Below are positions 25,269 through 34,631 of a DNA stretch of 64,000 nucleotides, one piece after another (position 1 is the first letter of the stretch; the number at the start of each line of letters is the position of its first letter). The stretch is taken from NCBI RefSeq assembly GCF_046000175.1, contig NZ_JBEOMB010000082.1:1-64000 (forward strand), in the 5' to 3' direction. A program made the translations under genes and the position numbers. The notes beneath the pieces were generated by a model. It was given only the letters and a program-made list of their open reading frames with translations, was not told the DNA's origin and searched no databases. The stretch is from Rhodoplanes sp046000175. Lineage in GTDB: Bacteria; Pseudomonadota; Alphaproteobacteria; Rhizobiales; Xanthobacteraceae.

Positions 25269-27671
25269 ATGGACATCGCGATGACCAAAGACTTGCTGGA
25301 CGTGCTTTCCGCGCTCGAGCGCAAGGTGCTGTGGCTGGCCGCCTGGATGATCCACGAGGCCAACCATCTGCGCGAGAATGTCGACGGCCTGAAGGTCGGC
25401 GGCCATCAGGCCTCGTCCGCCTCGCTGTCGACCATCATGACGGCGCTGTACTTCCACGTGCTGCGGCCGCAGGACCGGGTCGCCGTCAAGCCGCATGCGA
25501 GCCCGATTTTTCACGCGATTCAGTATCTCCTGGGCCGTCAATCGCGAGACAAGCTCGCGGCGTTCCGCGGCTACAAGGGCGCGCAGAGCTATCCGTCGCG
25601 CACCAAGGACACCGACGACGTCGACTTCTCCACCGGCTCGGTCGGGCTCGGCGTCGCCCAGACGCTGTTCGCCTCGCTGGTGCAGGACTACGTGCACGAC
25701 CACGGCTTCGCCGGCGACCGCCCGCCGGGCCGGATGATCGCGTTGGTCGGCGACGCCGAGATGGACGAGGGCAACATCTTCGAGGCGCTGCTGGAGGGCT
25801 GGAAGCAGGGCGTGCGGAACTGCTGGTGGATCATCGACTACAACCGCCAGAGCCTCGACGCGGTCGTCCGCGAGGGACTGTGGGAGCAGTACGAAAAACT
25901 GTTCCGGGCGTTCGGCTGGGATGTCGTCATACTCAAATACGGAGTTCTGCTGGAGGAGGCCTTCAAGAAGCCCGGCGGCGACAAGCTTCGCGCCTGGATC
26001 GACCATTGCCCGAACCAGCTCTACTCGGCGCTGACGTTCCAGGGCGGCGCTGCGTGGCGGCGGCGGCTCACCGACGATCTCGGCGACCAGGGGCCACTCA
26101 GCGCCATGCTGGATGCGCTCTCCGACGACGATCTCGCCCGGCTGATGACGAACCTCGCCGGCCACGACCTGCCGACTCTCCTCGATGCGTTCGGCAAGAT
26201 CGACCACGACCGCCCGACCTGCATCATCGCCTACACGGTGAAGGGCCACGGCCTGCCGCTCGCCGGCCACAAGGACAACCATGCGGGCCTGATGACCTCG
26301 GCCCAGATGGAGATTCTGCGCACGGCGATGCAGGTCCGGCCGGGGCACGAGTGGGATTTCTTCGAAGGCCTGTCGCTGCCGGAGCACGAGCTGCGGAGCT
26401 TCCTCGAGAAAGTTCCGTTCGCGCAAGGCGGGCCGCGTCGCCTCCAGGCCGCGCGGGTCGACGTGCCGGCCGCGCTGACGGTCGAGATCGCCCCGACGAT
26501 GTCGACCCAGCAGGGCTTCGGCGTGCTGCTGAACGAGGTCGGTAAGCAGAAGTCCGACTTCTCCGACCGCATCGTCACGACCTCGCCGGACGTGACCATG
26601 TCGACCAATCTCGGCGCCTTCGTGAATCGGCGCGGTCTGTTCGCCCGCCAGCCGATGGTCGACACCTTCAAGAGCGAGCGTATCCCCTCGACGCTGACCT
26701 GGGAGTTCTCGCCCAAGGGCCAGCACATGGAGCTCGGCATCGCCGAGATGAACCTGTTCATCCTGCTCTCGGCGCTCGGCCTGTCGCACTCCCTGTTCGG
26801 GGCGCGGCTGTTCCCGATCGGCACGCTCTACGACCCGTTCGTCTGCCGCGGCCTCGATGCCCTCAACTACGCCTGCTACCAGGACGCCCGCTTCATCCTG
26901 GTCGGCACGCCGTCCGGCATCACGCTGGCGCCGGAGGGAGGCGCCCACCAGTCGATCGGCACGCCGCTGATCGGCATGGCGCAGGACGGGCTCGCCGCAT
27001 TCGAGCCGTCCTTCGTCGACGAGCTCGCCGTCATCCTCGGCTTCGCCTTCGACTACATCCAGCGGGACGGGGAGGGGGAGGCCTGCGAGCGCACCTGGCT
27101 GCGCGACGAGACGGGCGGCTCGGTCTATCTGCGCCTCTCGACCCGGCCCGTGGAGCAGCCGCAGAGAGCCATGACGCCGGAGCTGCGCCAGGGCATCATC
27201 GACGGCGCCTACTGGATGCGCAAGCCCGGCCCGAACTGCCAGGTGGTGGTCGCCTACACGGGCGCCATCGCGCCGGAGGCGATCCAGGCGGTCGGCCTGA
27301 TGGCCGAGGACCGCCGCGACATCGGCCTCCTCGCCGTCACCTCGGCCGACCGGCTCAACGCCGGCTGGACGGCGGCGAGTCGGGCCCGCGAGCGCGGCCT
27401 GCCGCACGCTCGCTCGCATATCGAGCGGCTGCTCGCCGAGGTGCCGCCCCACTGCGGCATCGTCACAGTGCTGGACGGCCACCCGGCGACGCTCGCCTGG
27501 CTCGGCGCCGTCGCCGGTCATCGCACCCGGCCGCTCGGCGTCGAGCATTTCGGCCAGACCGGCGCGCTGCCCGACCTCCATCGCCACTACGGCATCGACG
27601 CCAACGCCATCGTGGCCGCCGCCCAGGCGATCGCCCCGGGGAGGCCGATCCGGTATCTCAAGGCGCTGTGA
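25269..27671 (+). CDS. AceE/transketolase-like thiamine diphosphate enzyme
   Basis: 800-residue protein with the three-domain layout of homodimeric pyruvate dehydrogenase E1 (AceE) and transketolase. The TPP/Mg motif is GDAEMDEGNIFEALLEGW (about 161-178), followed by NCWWIIDYNRQSLDAV as in AceE. The HASPIFHAIQYLLG motif precedes it. The middle domain has the catalytic region TWEFSPKGQHMELGIAEMN and TLAPEGGAHQS. It is about 90 residues shorter than AceE, and no E2 or E3 gene is adjacent. It may act on pyruvate or another 2-oxoacid or ketose; substrate undetermined. An in-frame ATG at 25281 is an alternative start. Confidence 0.85.
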   Translation: MDIAMTKDLLDVLSALERKVLWLAAWMIHEANHLRENVDGLKVGGHQASSASLSTIMTALYFHVLRPQDRVAVKPHASPIFHAIQYLLGRQSRDKLAAFRGYKGAQSYPSRTKDTDDVDFSTGSVGLGVAQTLFASLVQDYVHDHGFAGDRPPGRMIALVGDAEMDEGNIFEALLEGWKQGVRNCWWIIDYNRQSLDAVVREGLWEQYEKLFRAFGWDVVILKYGVLLEEAFKKPGGDKLRAWIDHCPNQLYSALTFQGGAAWRRRLTDDLGDQGPLSAMLDALSDDDLARLMTNLAGHDLPTLLDAFGKIDHDRPTCIIAYTVKGHGLPLAGHKDNHAGLMTSAQMEILRTAMQVRPGHEWDFFEGLSLPEHELRSFLEKVPFAQGGPRRLQAARVDVPAALTVEIAPTMSTQQGFGVLLNEVGKQKSDFSDRIVTTSPDVTMSTNLGAFVNRRGLFARQPMVDTFKSERIPSTLTWEFSPKGQHMELGIAEMNLFILLSALGLSHSLFGARLFPIGTLYDPFVCRGLDALNYACYQDARFILVGTPSGITLAPEGGAHQSIGTPLIGMAQDGLAAFEPSFVDELAVILGFAFDYIQRDGEGEACERTWLRDETGGSVYLRLSTRPVEQPQRAMTPELRQGIIDGAYWMRKPGPNCQVVVAYTGAIAPEAIQAVGLMAEDRRDIGLLAVTSADRLNAGWTAASRARERGLPHARSHIERLLAEVPPHCGIVTVLDGHPATLAWLGAVAGHRTRPLGVEHFGQTGALPDLHRHYGIDANAIVAAAQAIAPGRPIRYLKAL

Positions 27672-27693
27672 GGGTGGAGCGGTGTACGAAAGG

Positions 27694-27830
27694 CCTCGTG
27701 TCCCGGGCGCGGCGCGCAGCGCCGTGACCCGGGCCCCAGGGTGTGAGATCGAGGCGCTTACTGTGTGGCCCTGGGCCCCGGCTCGGCGGCGCATCAGGCC
27801 TGCGGCCTGACGCACCTTGTCCGGGGCACG
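27694..27830. repeat. Intergenic inverted repeat, family 2
   Basis: CCTCGTGTCCCGGGCGCG at the left and CACCTTGTCCGGGGCACG at the right, with GCATCAGGCCTGCGGCCTGA as inner hairpin. It separates two convergent genes. Confidence 0.82.
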
Positions 27831-27930
27831 CGATCCGGGGCACGCGGTGCCCGGCGCGGGCGGCCGAGGATCGCGGCCGCTCTCCTGATCCGTCAGGCCG
27901 CGCCGTCTCCGATGGTGCTGCCTCCCTCCA

Positions 27931-30900
27931 TCACCACGACACGCGCAGGCCGCCGGTGAGCTGGTGGGCGCTGGCGTTGCGGCGGACCTCGCCGTCGTAG
28001 GCGGCGTAGATGCGCAGCGCCTCGGTGCGCCAGCCGGTCACGGCGAAGCGCGTCACCAGGGCGTCGCGGCCCGGATCGGCGGCCGACACGACGAAGGGTG
28101 AGTCGAGCAGCGAGGCCTGCGTCGTGAGCGCGTCGTCGCGCCAGTCGTGGCCCCAGGCGAGCCGCACCTCGGGGCGGAACTTGGCGCCGTCGAGCGCCGT
28201 GAACACGGTGCTGGCGGCGACGCCGGCCGTCGAGGTCAGCTTGTCGAAGGTCTGGCGCGGGAAGGTGAGGCCGAACGTGCCGGTCTCGGTGAAGCCATCG
28301 CGCCGGAAGGTCTGCGCGGTCAGGCCGACATAGGGCATCAGCGTGAAGCGTCCGGCGGGCAGCCGATAGCCTGCCTCGCCGGCGGCCAGGACGCCGACGC
28401 CGTCGGTCGCGCCGGACGTGCCCATGCCGGCGACGCTGCGCGAGGTCGATTGCGACGTGACGCCGGCGGCGAGCCGCCCGTCGAGCACCAGCCGGCCCGG
28501 TGTGTAGCTGGCGTACACGGCGCCCGCATAGGTGTCCGAGGTGCCGGTGGTGCCGGCGCTGTCGCTGGTGGTGCGGGTGACGCCGAAGGCGCCGCCGACG
28601 AGCGTGTCGGGCGCGACCTGGCGGTCGGCGCCGGCGATGCCGCCGCCGCTGCGGCTCTTGCCGCCCGGCAGGCCGCCGGCGTCGCCGACCCGGGCGGTGC
28701 GGCCGAAGCCCTGGCCCCACACGGTCCAGCCGGCCGCCGCGGCGGCCGAGGCCTCGGCCGGGTCGGCCGAGGCGTAGGCGGCGAGCGGCGAGCCGGCGAA
28801 TCGGGTCTCGACGTGCGAGTCGCGGCCCGCATAGGAGAGTGCGAAGCTCGGCGCGAAGGACGACTGCACGGCGGCACCGCCCGACTGCCACATCATCTGA
28901 CGCTCGGCGATGGCGGTGCCGAAGGCCGTGTAGGCGCCCATGACGGCGCCGACCATGGCCGGCTGTCCCTGGCCGGTCATCTGGTCGATCATTCCGGTGT
29001 AGCCGACCGTGGTGGTCTGCCCGTAGAGGGCATCGAACACGCCCTTGGCGCGATCGGACGGGCGCACGCCGGCGGCCGGCCGCGCCGCATCGAGCGCCGA
29101 GGCGAGGGCTTGCTGGTTGGCCGTCCCGGCGAGCGCGCGGAACGACTGCGGCGTCACCACCAGCGACAGCAGGGTCGGCGAATAGAGGACGTCGTAGCGC
29201 GTGCCGACGGGGAGGCCCGCGGTCGGCTGGAGGAGGCCCGAATAGGAGCCGGCGATGCGGGCGCCGTCCTCGGCAGTCAGGTAGGCGAAGCGCGACCCGA
29301 GCGACGCCGTGTAGTCGTTGTAGCCGCCCGCGATGGCGCGCGTGACCGGCACCAGCGTGCCGCCGACCGTGAACGAATAGCCGCTGCCCGAGACGACGAT
29401 CCGGTCCCAGGTGCCGGGGCCGCCCGGGACGTTGTAGGTGCCGTCGATGTCGATGCGGGTGGTCGACGTCGCGGTCTGCACCACGTTGCCGTTGAAGGTG
29501 AGGAGGCCGGGCGAGGAGCCGTTCAGCGGCGTGCCGGTCGGCAGCGTCCCGCCGTTGTTGGCGGCGAGATCCGCGTAGTTCGGCACCGCGCCGGCGGCGA
29601 GCGTGCCGGCGATGGTGACCGGGCCGGCCACCGTGCCGAAGCCGGCCAGCGTCGCGCCCTGCTGCACCGTCATCGCCGTGCCGAGCGACAGCGTGCCGCC
29701 GACCGCCAGCGTGCCGCCGGAGACCGTGACGTCGCCCGTCGCCGTCGTCTTGCCGGCGACCACCAGTGTGCCGTCGCCGGTCTTGGTGAACCCGCCCGCG
29801 GTGACGAGCGGCTGGCTCCAATAGGTCGAGGTCTGGGACGCGACGTTCACGGTGCTGCCGGCGGCGAGCGAGGTCGGGCCGTCGGTCGCCCGGTCCAGGC
29901 GGATCATGCCGTAGCCGTAGACGCGATCGAGGCCGGCGGCGCCCAGATCCTCGGTGGTCGCGAACAGCAGGTTGACGAGATCGGCCGACGAGTAGCCCGG
30001 GAACGCGCCTTGCAGCAGCGCCAGGGCGCCCGAGACGGTCGGGGTCGCCATCGAGGTGCCGCTCTTCTGCGCGTAGCCGCTGGCGTCCACCGAGGTCGGC
30101 ACGGTCGACAGGATGCCGGGGTCGCCGGCCGGCTGGTCGCCGCCCGGGGCGGCGACGCACCAGCTCGCCGTGACGCCGCACATGTTGGCGTAGGAAGCGA
30201 TGAACTTGTTGTGGTCGACCGCGGTCACGGCCACGATCCGACCGGGCTGCGAGAGCAACTCGGCGAAGTCGTAGCGGTTGCCGTCGTCGTCGTAGACGCC
30301 GGCATTCGCATGGTTCGGCTGGATGAACGGCATCAGCGCGATGCCGCTCGGGTTGCGGCCGGCGATCGGATTGCTGCCACGGTCGTTGCCGGTCGCGGCG
30401 ACGACGATCTTGCCGGCCGCGAGCGCCCGCCCGACCGCCGCCGCCTCGTACTCGTCGATCGCCACCGACGGCCACGTCTTCAGGTCGGTCATCGTATCGA
30501 GATTGGGGCCGTAGCTCGCGTTGTAGATCGTCACGTTCGAGAGCGACGTGAAGTAGTCGAGCGCCAGGGCCGACGGATGGCCGACGTCCTCGCTCGGGGT
30601 GCCGAGCATGCGCAGGACGACGAGGTTGGAGCTGTAGGCGACGCCGTACATGCTGTCGGAATTGGCCGGGTCGTAGGGGGCCGCGATGATGCCGGCGACG
30701 TGGGTGCCGTGCGAGCCGACGTCGCTCGTGTCGGCGGGATTGTAGGGTGCGCCGGCCGCCGGCAGCACGAAGTTCATGCTGCGCGGATCGATCTTGGCGC
30801 CGAAGCCGGGCACCACGCTGGTGAAGCCGGTGTCGGCGACCGCGACCGTGACGCCGGCGCCCGAGTAGCCGCGCGCGAACGCATCGGCCGCGTGGATGAG

Positions 30901-31062
30901 GCCGAGGCCCCATTGGTTCCGATACTGCTGCGTCGCCTCGAAGCTCGCCGGGTTGCCCGGCACGCCTTGCGCGAAGGCGCCGTGACTCTCCGTCAGGGCG
31001 AGTGTCGCGACCGCCGACATCAGAAGGCGCCGGCGCGCGGCGGTTCGGTTCGAACCACGCAT
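27931..31062 (-). CDS. Subtilase-type autotransporter serine protease
   Basis: 1043-residue type Va secretion protein. The signal peptide (residues 1-32) ends AFA-QG. The S8 protease passenger spans about 45-400 with the triad Asp77 (VADTGF), His118 (GSHGTHVAG) and Ser337 (SGTSMATP). After it come beta-helix-type repeats rich in GGTLAVGG and GTLAAG (about 415-500, the PATR region) and a linker. The last 260 residues are a beta-barrel with alternating hydrophobic strands and the terminal aromatic residue LRVSW. The mature protease should be displayed on or released from the outer membrane. Divergent from an AraC gene that may control it. Confidence 0.95.
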   Translation of the reverse strand: MRGSNRTAARRRLLMSAVATLALTESHGAFAQGVPGNPASFEATQQYRNQWGLGLIHAADAFARGYSGAGVTVAVADTGFTSVVPGFGAKIDPRSMNFVLPAAGAPYNPADTSDVGSHGTHVAGIIAAPYDPANSDSMYGVAYSSNLVVLRMLGTPSEDVGHPSALALDYFTSLSNVTIYNASYGPNLDTMTDLKTWPSVAIDEYEAAAVGRALAAGKIVVAATGNDRGSNPIAGRNPSGIALMPFIQPNHANAGVYDDDGNRYDFAELLSQPGRIVAVTAVDHNKFIASYANMCGVTASWCVAAPGGDQPAGDPGILSTVPTSVDASGYAQKSGTSMATPTVSGALALLQGAFPGYSSADLVNLLFATTEDLGAAGLDRVYGYGMIRLDRATDGPTSLAAGSTVNVASQTSTYWSQPLVTAGGFTKTGDGTLVVAGKTTATGDVTVSGGTLAVGGTLSLGTAMTVQQGATLAGFGTVAGPVTIAGTLAAGAVPNYADLAANNGGTLPTGTPLNGSSPGLLTFNGNVVQTATSTTRIDIDGTYNVPGGPGTWDRIVVSGSGYSFTVGGTLVPVTRAIAGGYNDYTASLGSRFAYLTAEDGARIAGSYSGLLQPTAGLPVGTRYDVLYSPTLLSLVVTPQSFRALAGTANQQALASALDAARPAAGVRPSDRAKGVFDALYGQTTTVGYTGMIDQMTGQGQPAMVGAVMGAYTAFGTAIAERQMMWQSGGAAVQSSFAPSFALSYAGRDSHVETRFAGSPLAAYASADPAEASAAAAAGWTVWGQGFGRTARVGDAGGLPGGKSRSGGGIAGADRQVAPDTLVGGAFGVTRTTSDSAGTTGTSDTYAGAVYASYTPGRLVLDGRLAAGVTSQSTSRSVAGMGTSGATDGVGVLAAGEAGYRLPAGRFTLMPYVGLTAQTFRRDGFTETGTFGLTFPRQTFDKLTSTAGVAASTVFTALDGAKFRPEVRLAWGHDWRDDALTTQASLLDSPFVVSAADPGRDALVTRFAVTGWRTEALRIYAAYDGEVRRNASAHQLTGGLRVSW

Positions 31063-31221
31063 GGTGTCATCCCCACTAAAGCGTTGAGCGGCGTCGCCGC
31101 CCCGGCTCCGGGATCAGGGGGGTGGAGCAGAGGCGGCGACGCGAGCGCCGTCGCTTGAAAAAGCCCGGCGCTTACTGCTTATGGGCTATCAACACAGAAA
31201 CAATTCGTCACGGGGCGAGGC

Positions 31222-32331
31222 TTGGACATCCGTCTCATTCGTTTGCATCCGCGTTCCGATGCCACGGCCCGGCGCGCCGCCGCGAAACTCCCGGTCTCGT
31301 TGTTCGACACTGCCGATCTCCCGTCCCCCGAGCGGTTCGCCGCCTGGCGGGAGAGCATCGGCGTGTTTCTCGAGGTCGGGCTGGTGCGGGCGGGTGACGA
31401 GGAGCGTTACGACGCCTGGGCGGAGAGCTATCTGCTCGACGACCTGATGCTGTCGCGCTGTGCCGCCAGTGCCACGAAGTTCGATCGCCAGCCGCTGCGC
31501 GTCGCCCACGATTCGATCGACCACTACATGATCCAGGTGCTGGTCCGCGGCACCATCGACATGACGCTCGGCCGTCACGCCTTGTCCTTCCCGACCGGGC
31601 AGGTGATCCTGTTCGATCTCGCCGACACGATGGACACGGTGAACTCCACCTTCGATCTCGTGTCCGTCATCATCCCGCGCCGGCGGCTGGCGCCGCTGCT
31701 GGCGCGGCCGGATTCGCTCAACGGCGCCGCCGTCGACCCGACGAGCGCCACCGGCCGGCTGGTCGCCACCTATCTGCTCTCGCTCTACCAGTCGGCGCCG
31801 CAGCTCTCGCCGGCCGAGGCGAGCGCCGCGGCCACGGCCCTGGTCGAGCTGATCGCGCTCGCCTTCAACGGCGTCGGCCAGCCGGGCGGCGACCAGACGG
31901 GCGGCGACCTGCCGGAGGCGCTCGCCAAGGCGGAGCTCCTGCGGGTGCAGGGCTTCATCAAGGCGCATCTCGCCGCGCCGGATCTCGGGCCCGACATGAT
32001 CGCGGCCGCGCTCGGCATCTCTCGCGCCCGGCTCTATCGCCTGTTCGCCCCGGTCGGCGGCATCGCCGAGCACATCCGCGAGCAGCGGCTGCGGCGTTGC
32101 CTCACCGACCTCGTATCGGCCAAGCAGGCGCATAGGCAGGTCGCCGAGATCGCCTATGCGTGGGGGTTCTCCGACCCGACCCACTTCGCCCGCGCCTTCA
32201 AGCAGCGCTTCGGCCGCACCCCCTCGGAGGTCCGCCGCGCCGCGACCCCGCTCGCCCGTCGCGACCGGCCGTCGGTCGATCCGCGCGTCGGTGACCGCCT
32301 GCACGAGGACTGGCTCGCCGGGCTGGGGTGA
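31222..32331 (+). CDS. AraC family transcriptional regulator (TTG start)
   Basis: 369 residues. I read the start as TTG at 31222, preceded by GGGGCGAGG, since no ATG in the frame precedes the conserved N-terminus. The first 220 residues are an AraC-binding-like sensing domain (VSLFDTADLPSPERFAAWRE, QVLVRGTIDMTLG). The C-terminal double helix-turn-helix is MIAAALGISRARLYRLFAPV and VAEIAYAWGFSDPTHFARAF, ending FGRTPSEVRR. It is divergent from the autotransporter across 159 bp, the usual geometry for a local regulator. Confidence 0.88.
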   Translation: MDIRLIRLHPRSDATARRAAAKLPVSLFDTADLPSPERFAAWRESIGVFLEVGLVRAGDEERYDAWAESYLLDDLMLSRCAASATKFDRQPLRVAHDSIDHYMIQVLVRGTIDMTLGRHALSFPTGQVILFDLADTMDTVNSTFDLVSVIIPRRRLAPLLARPDSLNGAAVDPTSATGRLVATYLLSLYQSAPQLSPAEASAAATALVELIALAFNGVGQPGGDQTGGDLPEALAKAELLRVQGFIKAHLAAPDLGPDMIAAALGISRARLYRLFAPVGGIAEHIREQRLRRCLTDLVSAKQAHRQVAEIAYAWGFSDPTHFARAFKQRFGRTPSEVRRAATPLARRDRPSVDPRVGDRLHEDWLAGLG

Positions 32332-32389
32332 CGACCGGGCGGCGATCGCCGACTGTGATGGACCAGATAGCCGCCCCGGTTCACGGCTG

Positions 32390-32539
32390 CGTGCCCCGGA
32401 CAAGGCGTGTCAGGCCGTAGGCCTGACGCGCCGCAGAGCCGGGGCCCAAGGGCCACGGGACGGACGGTGCGCCAAGCGCCTCGCTCGATCGCCCTGGGTC
32501 CCGATTCGCGGCGCTTCGCGCCGCGCCCGGGACACGAGG
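32390..32539. repeat. Intergenic inverted repeat, family 2
   Basis: CGTGCCCCGGACAAGGCGTG at the left and CGCGCCCGGGACACGAGG at the right, with TCAGGCCGTAGGCCTGA inner hairpin; between convergent genes. Confidence 0.82.
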
Positions 32540-32606
32540 TCTGCACCGGGGCGGTGGCGGAGAAGGCTCGACCGAGCGCGCCTGACTTGATCGGTCCTCC
32601 GCCGGC

Positions 32607-33296
32607 TCACTCCGCCTTCGGCTGGTCGATGCCGGTGATGCGGATGCCGGCGTCCGGCACCTTGTAGGTCCGGTTGATGAAGATCAGCACCGAGGTCAGC
32701 GCCTCGGCGACCACCGCGTTGGCGAGCGGGCCGGCGTCGATGCCGCGCAGGCCGGCGTCGCCGGCGAGCCGGATCGCGACGGCGCGCGCCTCCTTGTCGT
32801 CGCCCGTCACCAGGACGTCGCACTCGATCGTCTTGTCGGGGTCCTTGAGCTTGTGGGCCGAGACGTTCTGGAAGGCGGAGACGACCTTGACGCTCTCGCC
32901 CAATGCCGCCTGCAGGGCGACGGAGCAGGAGTCGGTCTCCGGGAGCTGCACGCGCGACACCTTGGGTGGCACCAGCGGCACCGTCACGTCGATCAGGATC
33001 TTTCCCGCGAGCGCGTCCTTCAGGGCCATCGCGGTCGCCATCTGGGCCGCGTAGGGAACCGTCAGCACCACCACGTCGGCACCGGTCACGGCCTCGTCGG
33101 ACGACGCGCCGCAGATCAGCGGCTTGCCGAGCTTCTGGTTGAGCTCGGTCGCGGCCGGGGCCGCCTTGGCGGCGTCGCGCGACCCGATCGTGACGCGGTG
33201 GCCGGCCCGGGCCCAGCGCATCGCGAGGCCCGATCCTTCGGCTCCGGTGCCGCCGACGACGCAGATGTTGAGGCTTCCGGTGAGGCTTTCGGTCAT
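32607..33296 (-). CDS. npdG: NADPH-dependent F420 reductase-like oxidoreductase
   Basis: 229 residues. A Rossmann fold begins at NICVVGGTGAEGSGLAMRWA, with the G-G-T-G-x-x-G dinucleotide loop of F420H2:NADP oxidoreductases, followed by the GSRDAAKA stretch that recognises NADP phosphate. Later motifs DVVVLTVPYAAQ and VVSAFQNVSA match the family. In F420-using organisms it transfers hydride between F420 and NADP. No F420 biosynthesis gene is in the window, so the true cofactor partner is open. The ATG at 33296 follows GAGGA. Confidence 0.75.
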   Translation of the reverse strand: MTESLTGSLNICVVGGTGAEGSGLAMRWARAGHRVTIGSRDAAKAAPAATELNQKLGKPLICGASSDEAVTGADVVVLTVPYAAQMATAMALKDALAGKILIDVTVPLVPPKVSRVQLPETDSCSVALQAALGESVKVVSAFQNVSAHKLKDPDKTIECDVLVTGDDKEARAVAIRLAGDAGLRGIDAGPLANAVVAEALTSVLIFINRTYKVPDAGIRITGIDQPKAE

Positions 33297-33878
33297 GATC
33301 CATCCTCGGGCCGCACGGCCCACTCGAGAGCGTCCGCGTCTGGCAGCCGCACGCAGCACGTCGGGCGGGAGGAGGCCGGCTCGGGGTGGGGCGGGGGCGC
33401 CGGCGGACGGGCCGTCATCTGGGCCGAGCCGGCGCTTCGATGCAAGCCCGAAGCTGCGGCTGACGCGGGGGCCGGCCCCCTGCGGCCGCATGTCCCGGTG
33501 CGGGCTCGCGCATCGCGGGCTCTACGACCAAAATACGCCTCGCCAAGCAAACCGCCTCTGCTAGACTGCGCCCACTTCGACGGTGGGCCGGCCGGTGGGC
33601 GGGCCGCCGGCGGGGCAAAGCAAAAAGACGCAGAAGAAGACGTCCAACGAGAACACGAGGGTGGCCGTCCGGACCGCCCCTTCCAGGGAGGAGACGCGGC
33701 GTGATGTTTCGCCGGACACTCGAATTGCATCCCGCGCGCCGACCGTCGGCGCGGCTCTCGTCGCATCCGGCTCCGCGCGCCGTCGCGCGGCCGATCTCGC
33801 GCTCGGCGCATCGGCCGGCCGGCCGCCGCGGCCGGCCGGCCCGTTGACGGCCACCGGCAGCGAAACGGATCGGCCCGC
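33297..33878. other. Long intergenic region before the second liv operon
   Basis: 582 bp between divergent npdG and livG. A GC-rich segment is followed by an A+T-richer part around 33520-33560 (CAAAATACG, CTGCTAGACTG), where the liv promoter probably lies. A short reading frame with a strong ribosome binding site occurs at 33704-33847 and is listed separately. No other gene is seen. Confidence 0.5.
33704..33847 (+). CDS. Possible leader peptide upstream of livG
   Basis: 47-codon frame beginning MFRRTLELHP and rich in arginine (also Ala, Pro, Ser). It has the best ribosome binding site of the area, AGGGAGGAG 10 bp before the ATG, and its stop is 31 bp before livG, which itself lacks a clear site. 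It could be a leader peptide coupling translation to livG, or chance. No homology is recognised. Confidence 0.3.
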   Translation: MFRRTLELHPARRPSARLSSHPAPRAVARPISRSAHRPAGRRGRPAR

Positions 33879-34631
33879 ATGACGGACTGGGTCATCGAGA
33901 CCGAGAATCTGACGAAAGAGTTCAAGGGCTTTCGGGCCGTCAACAATGTCGACCTGAGGGTCGCCCGCGGCACCATCCACGCCCTCATCGGCCCCAACGG
34001 GGCCGGCAAGACGACCTGCTTCAACCTGATCACCAAGTTCCTGCAGCCGACCACCGGGCGCATCCTCTACAACGGGCGCGACATCACGGCCGCGAAGCCG
34101 CACGACGTCGCCCGCATGGGGCTGGTGCGCTCGTTCCAGATCTCGGCCGTGTTCCCGCATCTCACCGTGCTGGAGAACGTGCGGGTGGCGCTGCAGCGGC
34201 CGCTCGGCACCGCGTATCATTTCTGGAAGCCGGAGAGCTCGGTCGCGGTGCTCGACGACCAAGCCATGGATCTTCTGGAGCAGGTCGGCGTCGGCTCCTA
34301 TGCGCGCCTCACCGCCGGGGAGTTGCCTTACGGCCGCAAGCGGGCGCTGGAGATCGCGACGACGCTGGCGCTCGATCCCGAGATGCTGCTGCTCGACGAG
34401 CCGATGGCCGGCATGGGCCGCGAGGACATCAAGCGCATCTCGGATCTCATCCTGAGCGTCGCCGAGAACCGAACCGTGCTGATGGTCGAGCACAATCTCT
34501 CGGTGGTCGCCGACCTGTCGGACCGCATCACGGTGCTGGCCCGCGGCGAGATCCTCGCCGAGGGATCCTACGCCGAGGTGTCGTCGAACCCGGCCGTGGT
34601 CGAGGCCTACATGGGGACCGGCCATGGCTGA
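33879..34631 (+). CDS. livG: Branched-chain amino acid type ABC transporter ATP-binding protein LivG
   Basis: 250-residue ATPase. Walker A is GPNGAGKTT (38-46), the signature is the variant LPYGRKRALEIATTLAL, Walker B is LLLDEPMAGM and the switch histidine is in MVEHN. It starts the five-gene operon livG-livF-livK-livH-livM, the full set for a high-affinity importer. It overlaps livF by 8 bases. The start ATG lacks a strong ribosome binding site. Confidence 0.95.
   Translation: MTDWVIETENLTKEFKGFRAVNNVDLRVARGTIHALIGPNGAGKTTCFNLITKFLQPTTGRILYNGRDITAAKPHDVARMGLVRSFQISAVFPHLTVLENVRVALQRPLGTAYHFWKPESSVAVLDDQAMDLLEQVGVGSYARLTAGELPYGRKRALEIATTLALDPEMLLLDEPMAGMGREDIKRISDLILSVAENRTVLMVEHNLSVVADLSDRITVLARGEILAEGSYAEVSSNPAVVEAYMGTGHG

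Noticed and set aside
27893..31158. Frames of about 1000 codons on both strands over the autotransporter
   Set aside because: Only the 27931-31062 minus frame has the signal peptide, protease triad and barrel; the others are GC-driven shadows.
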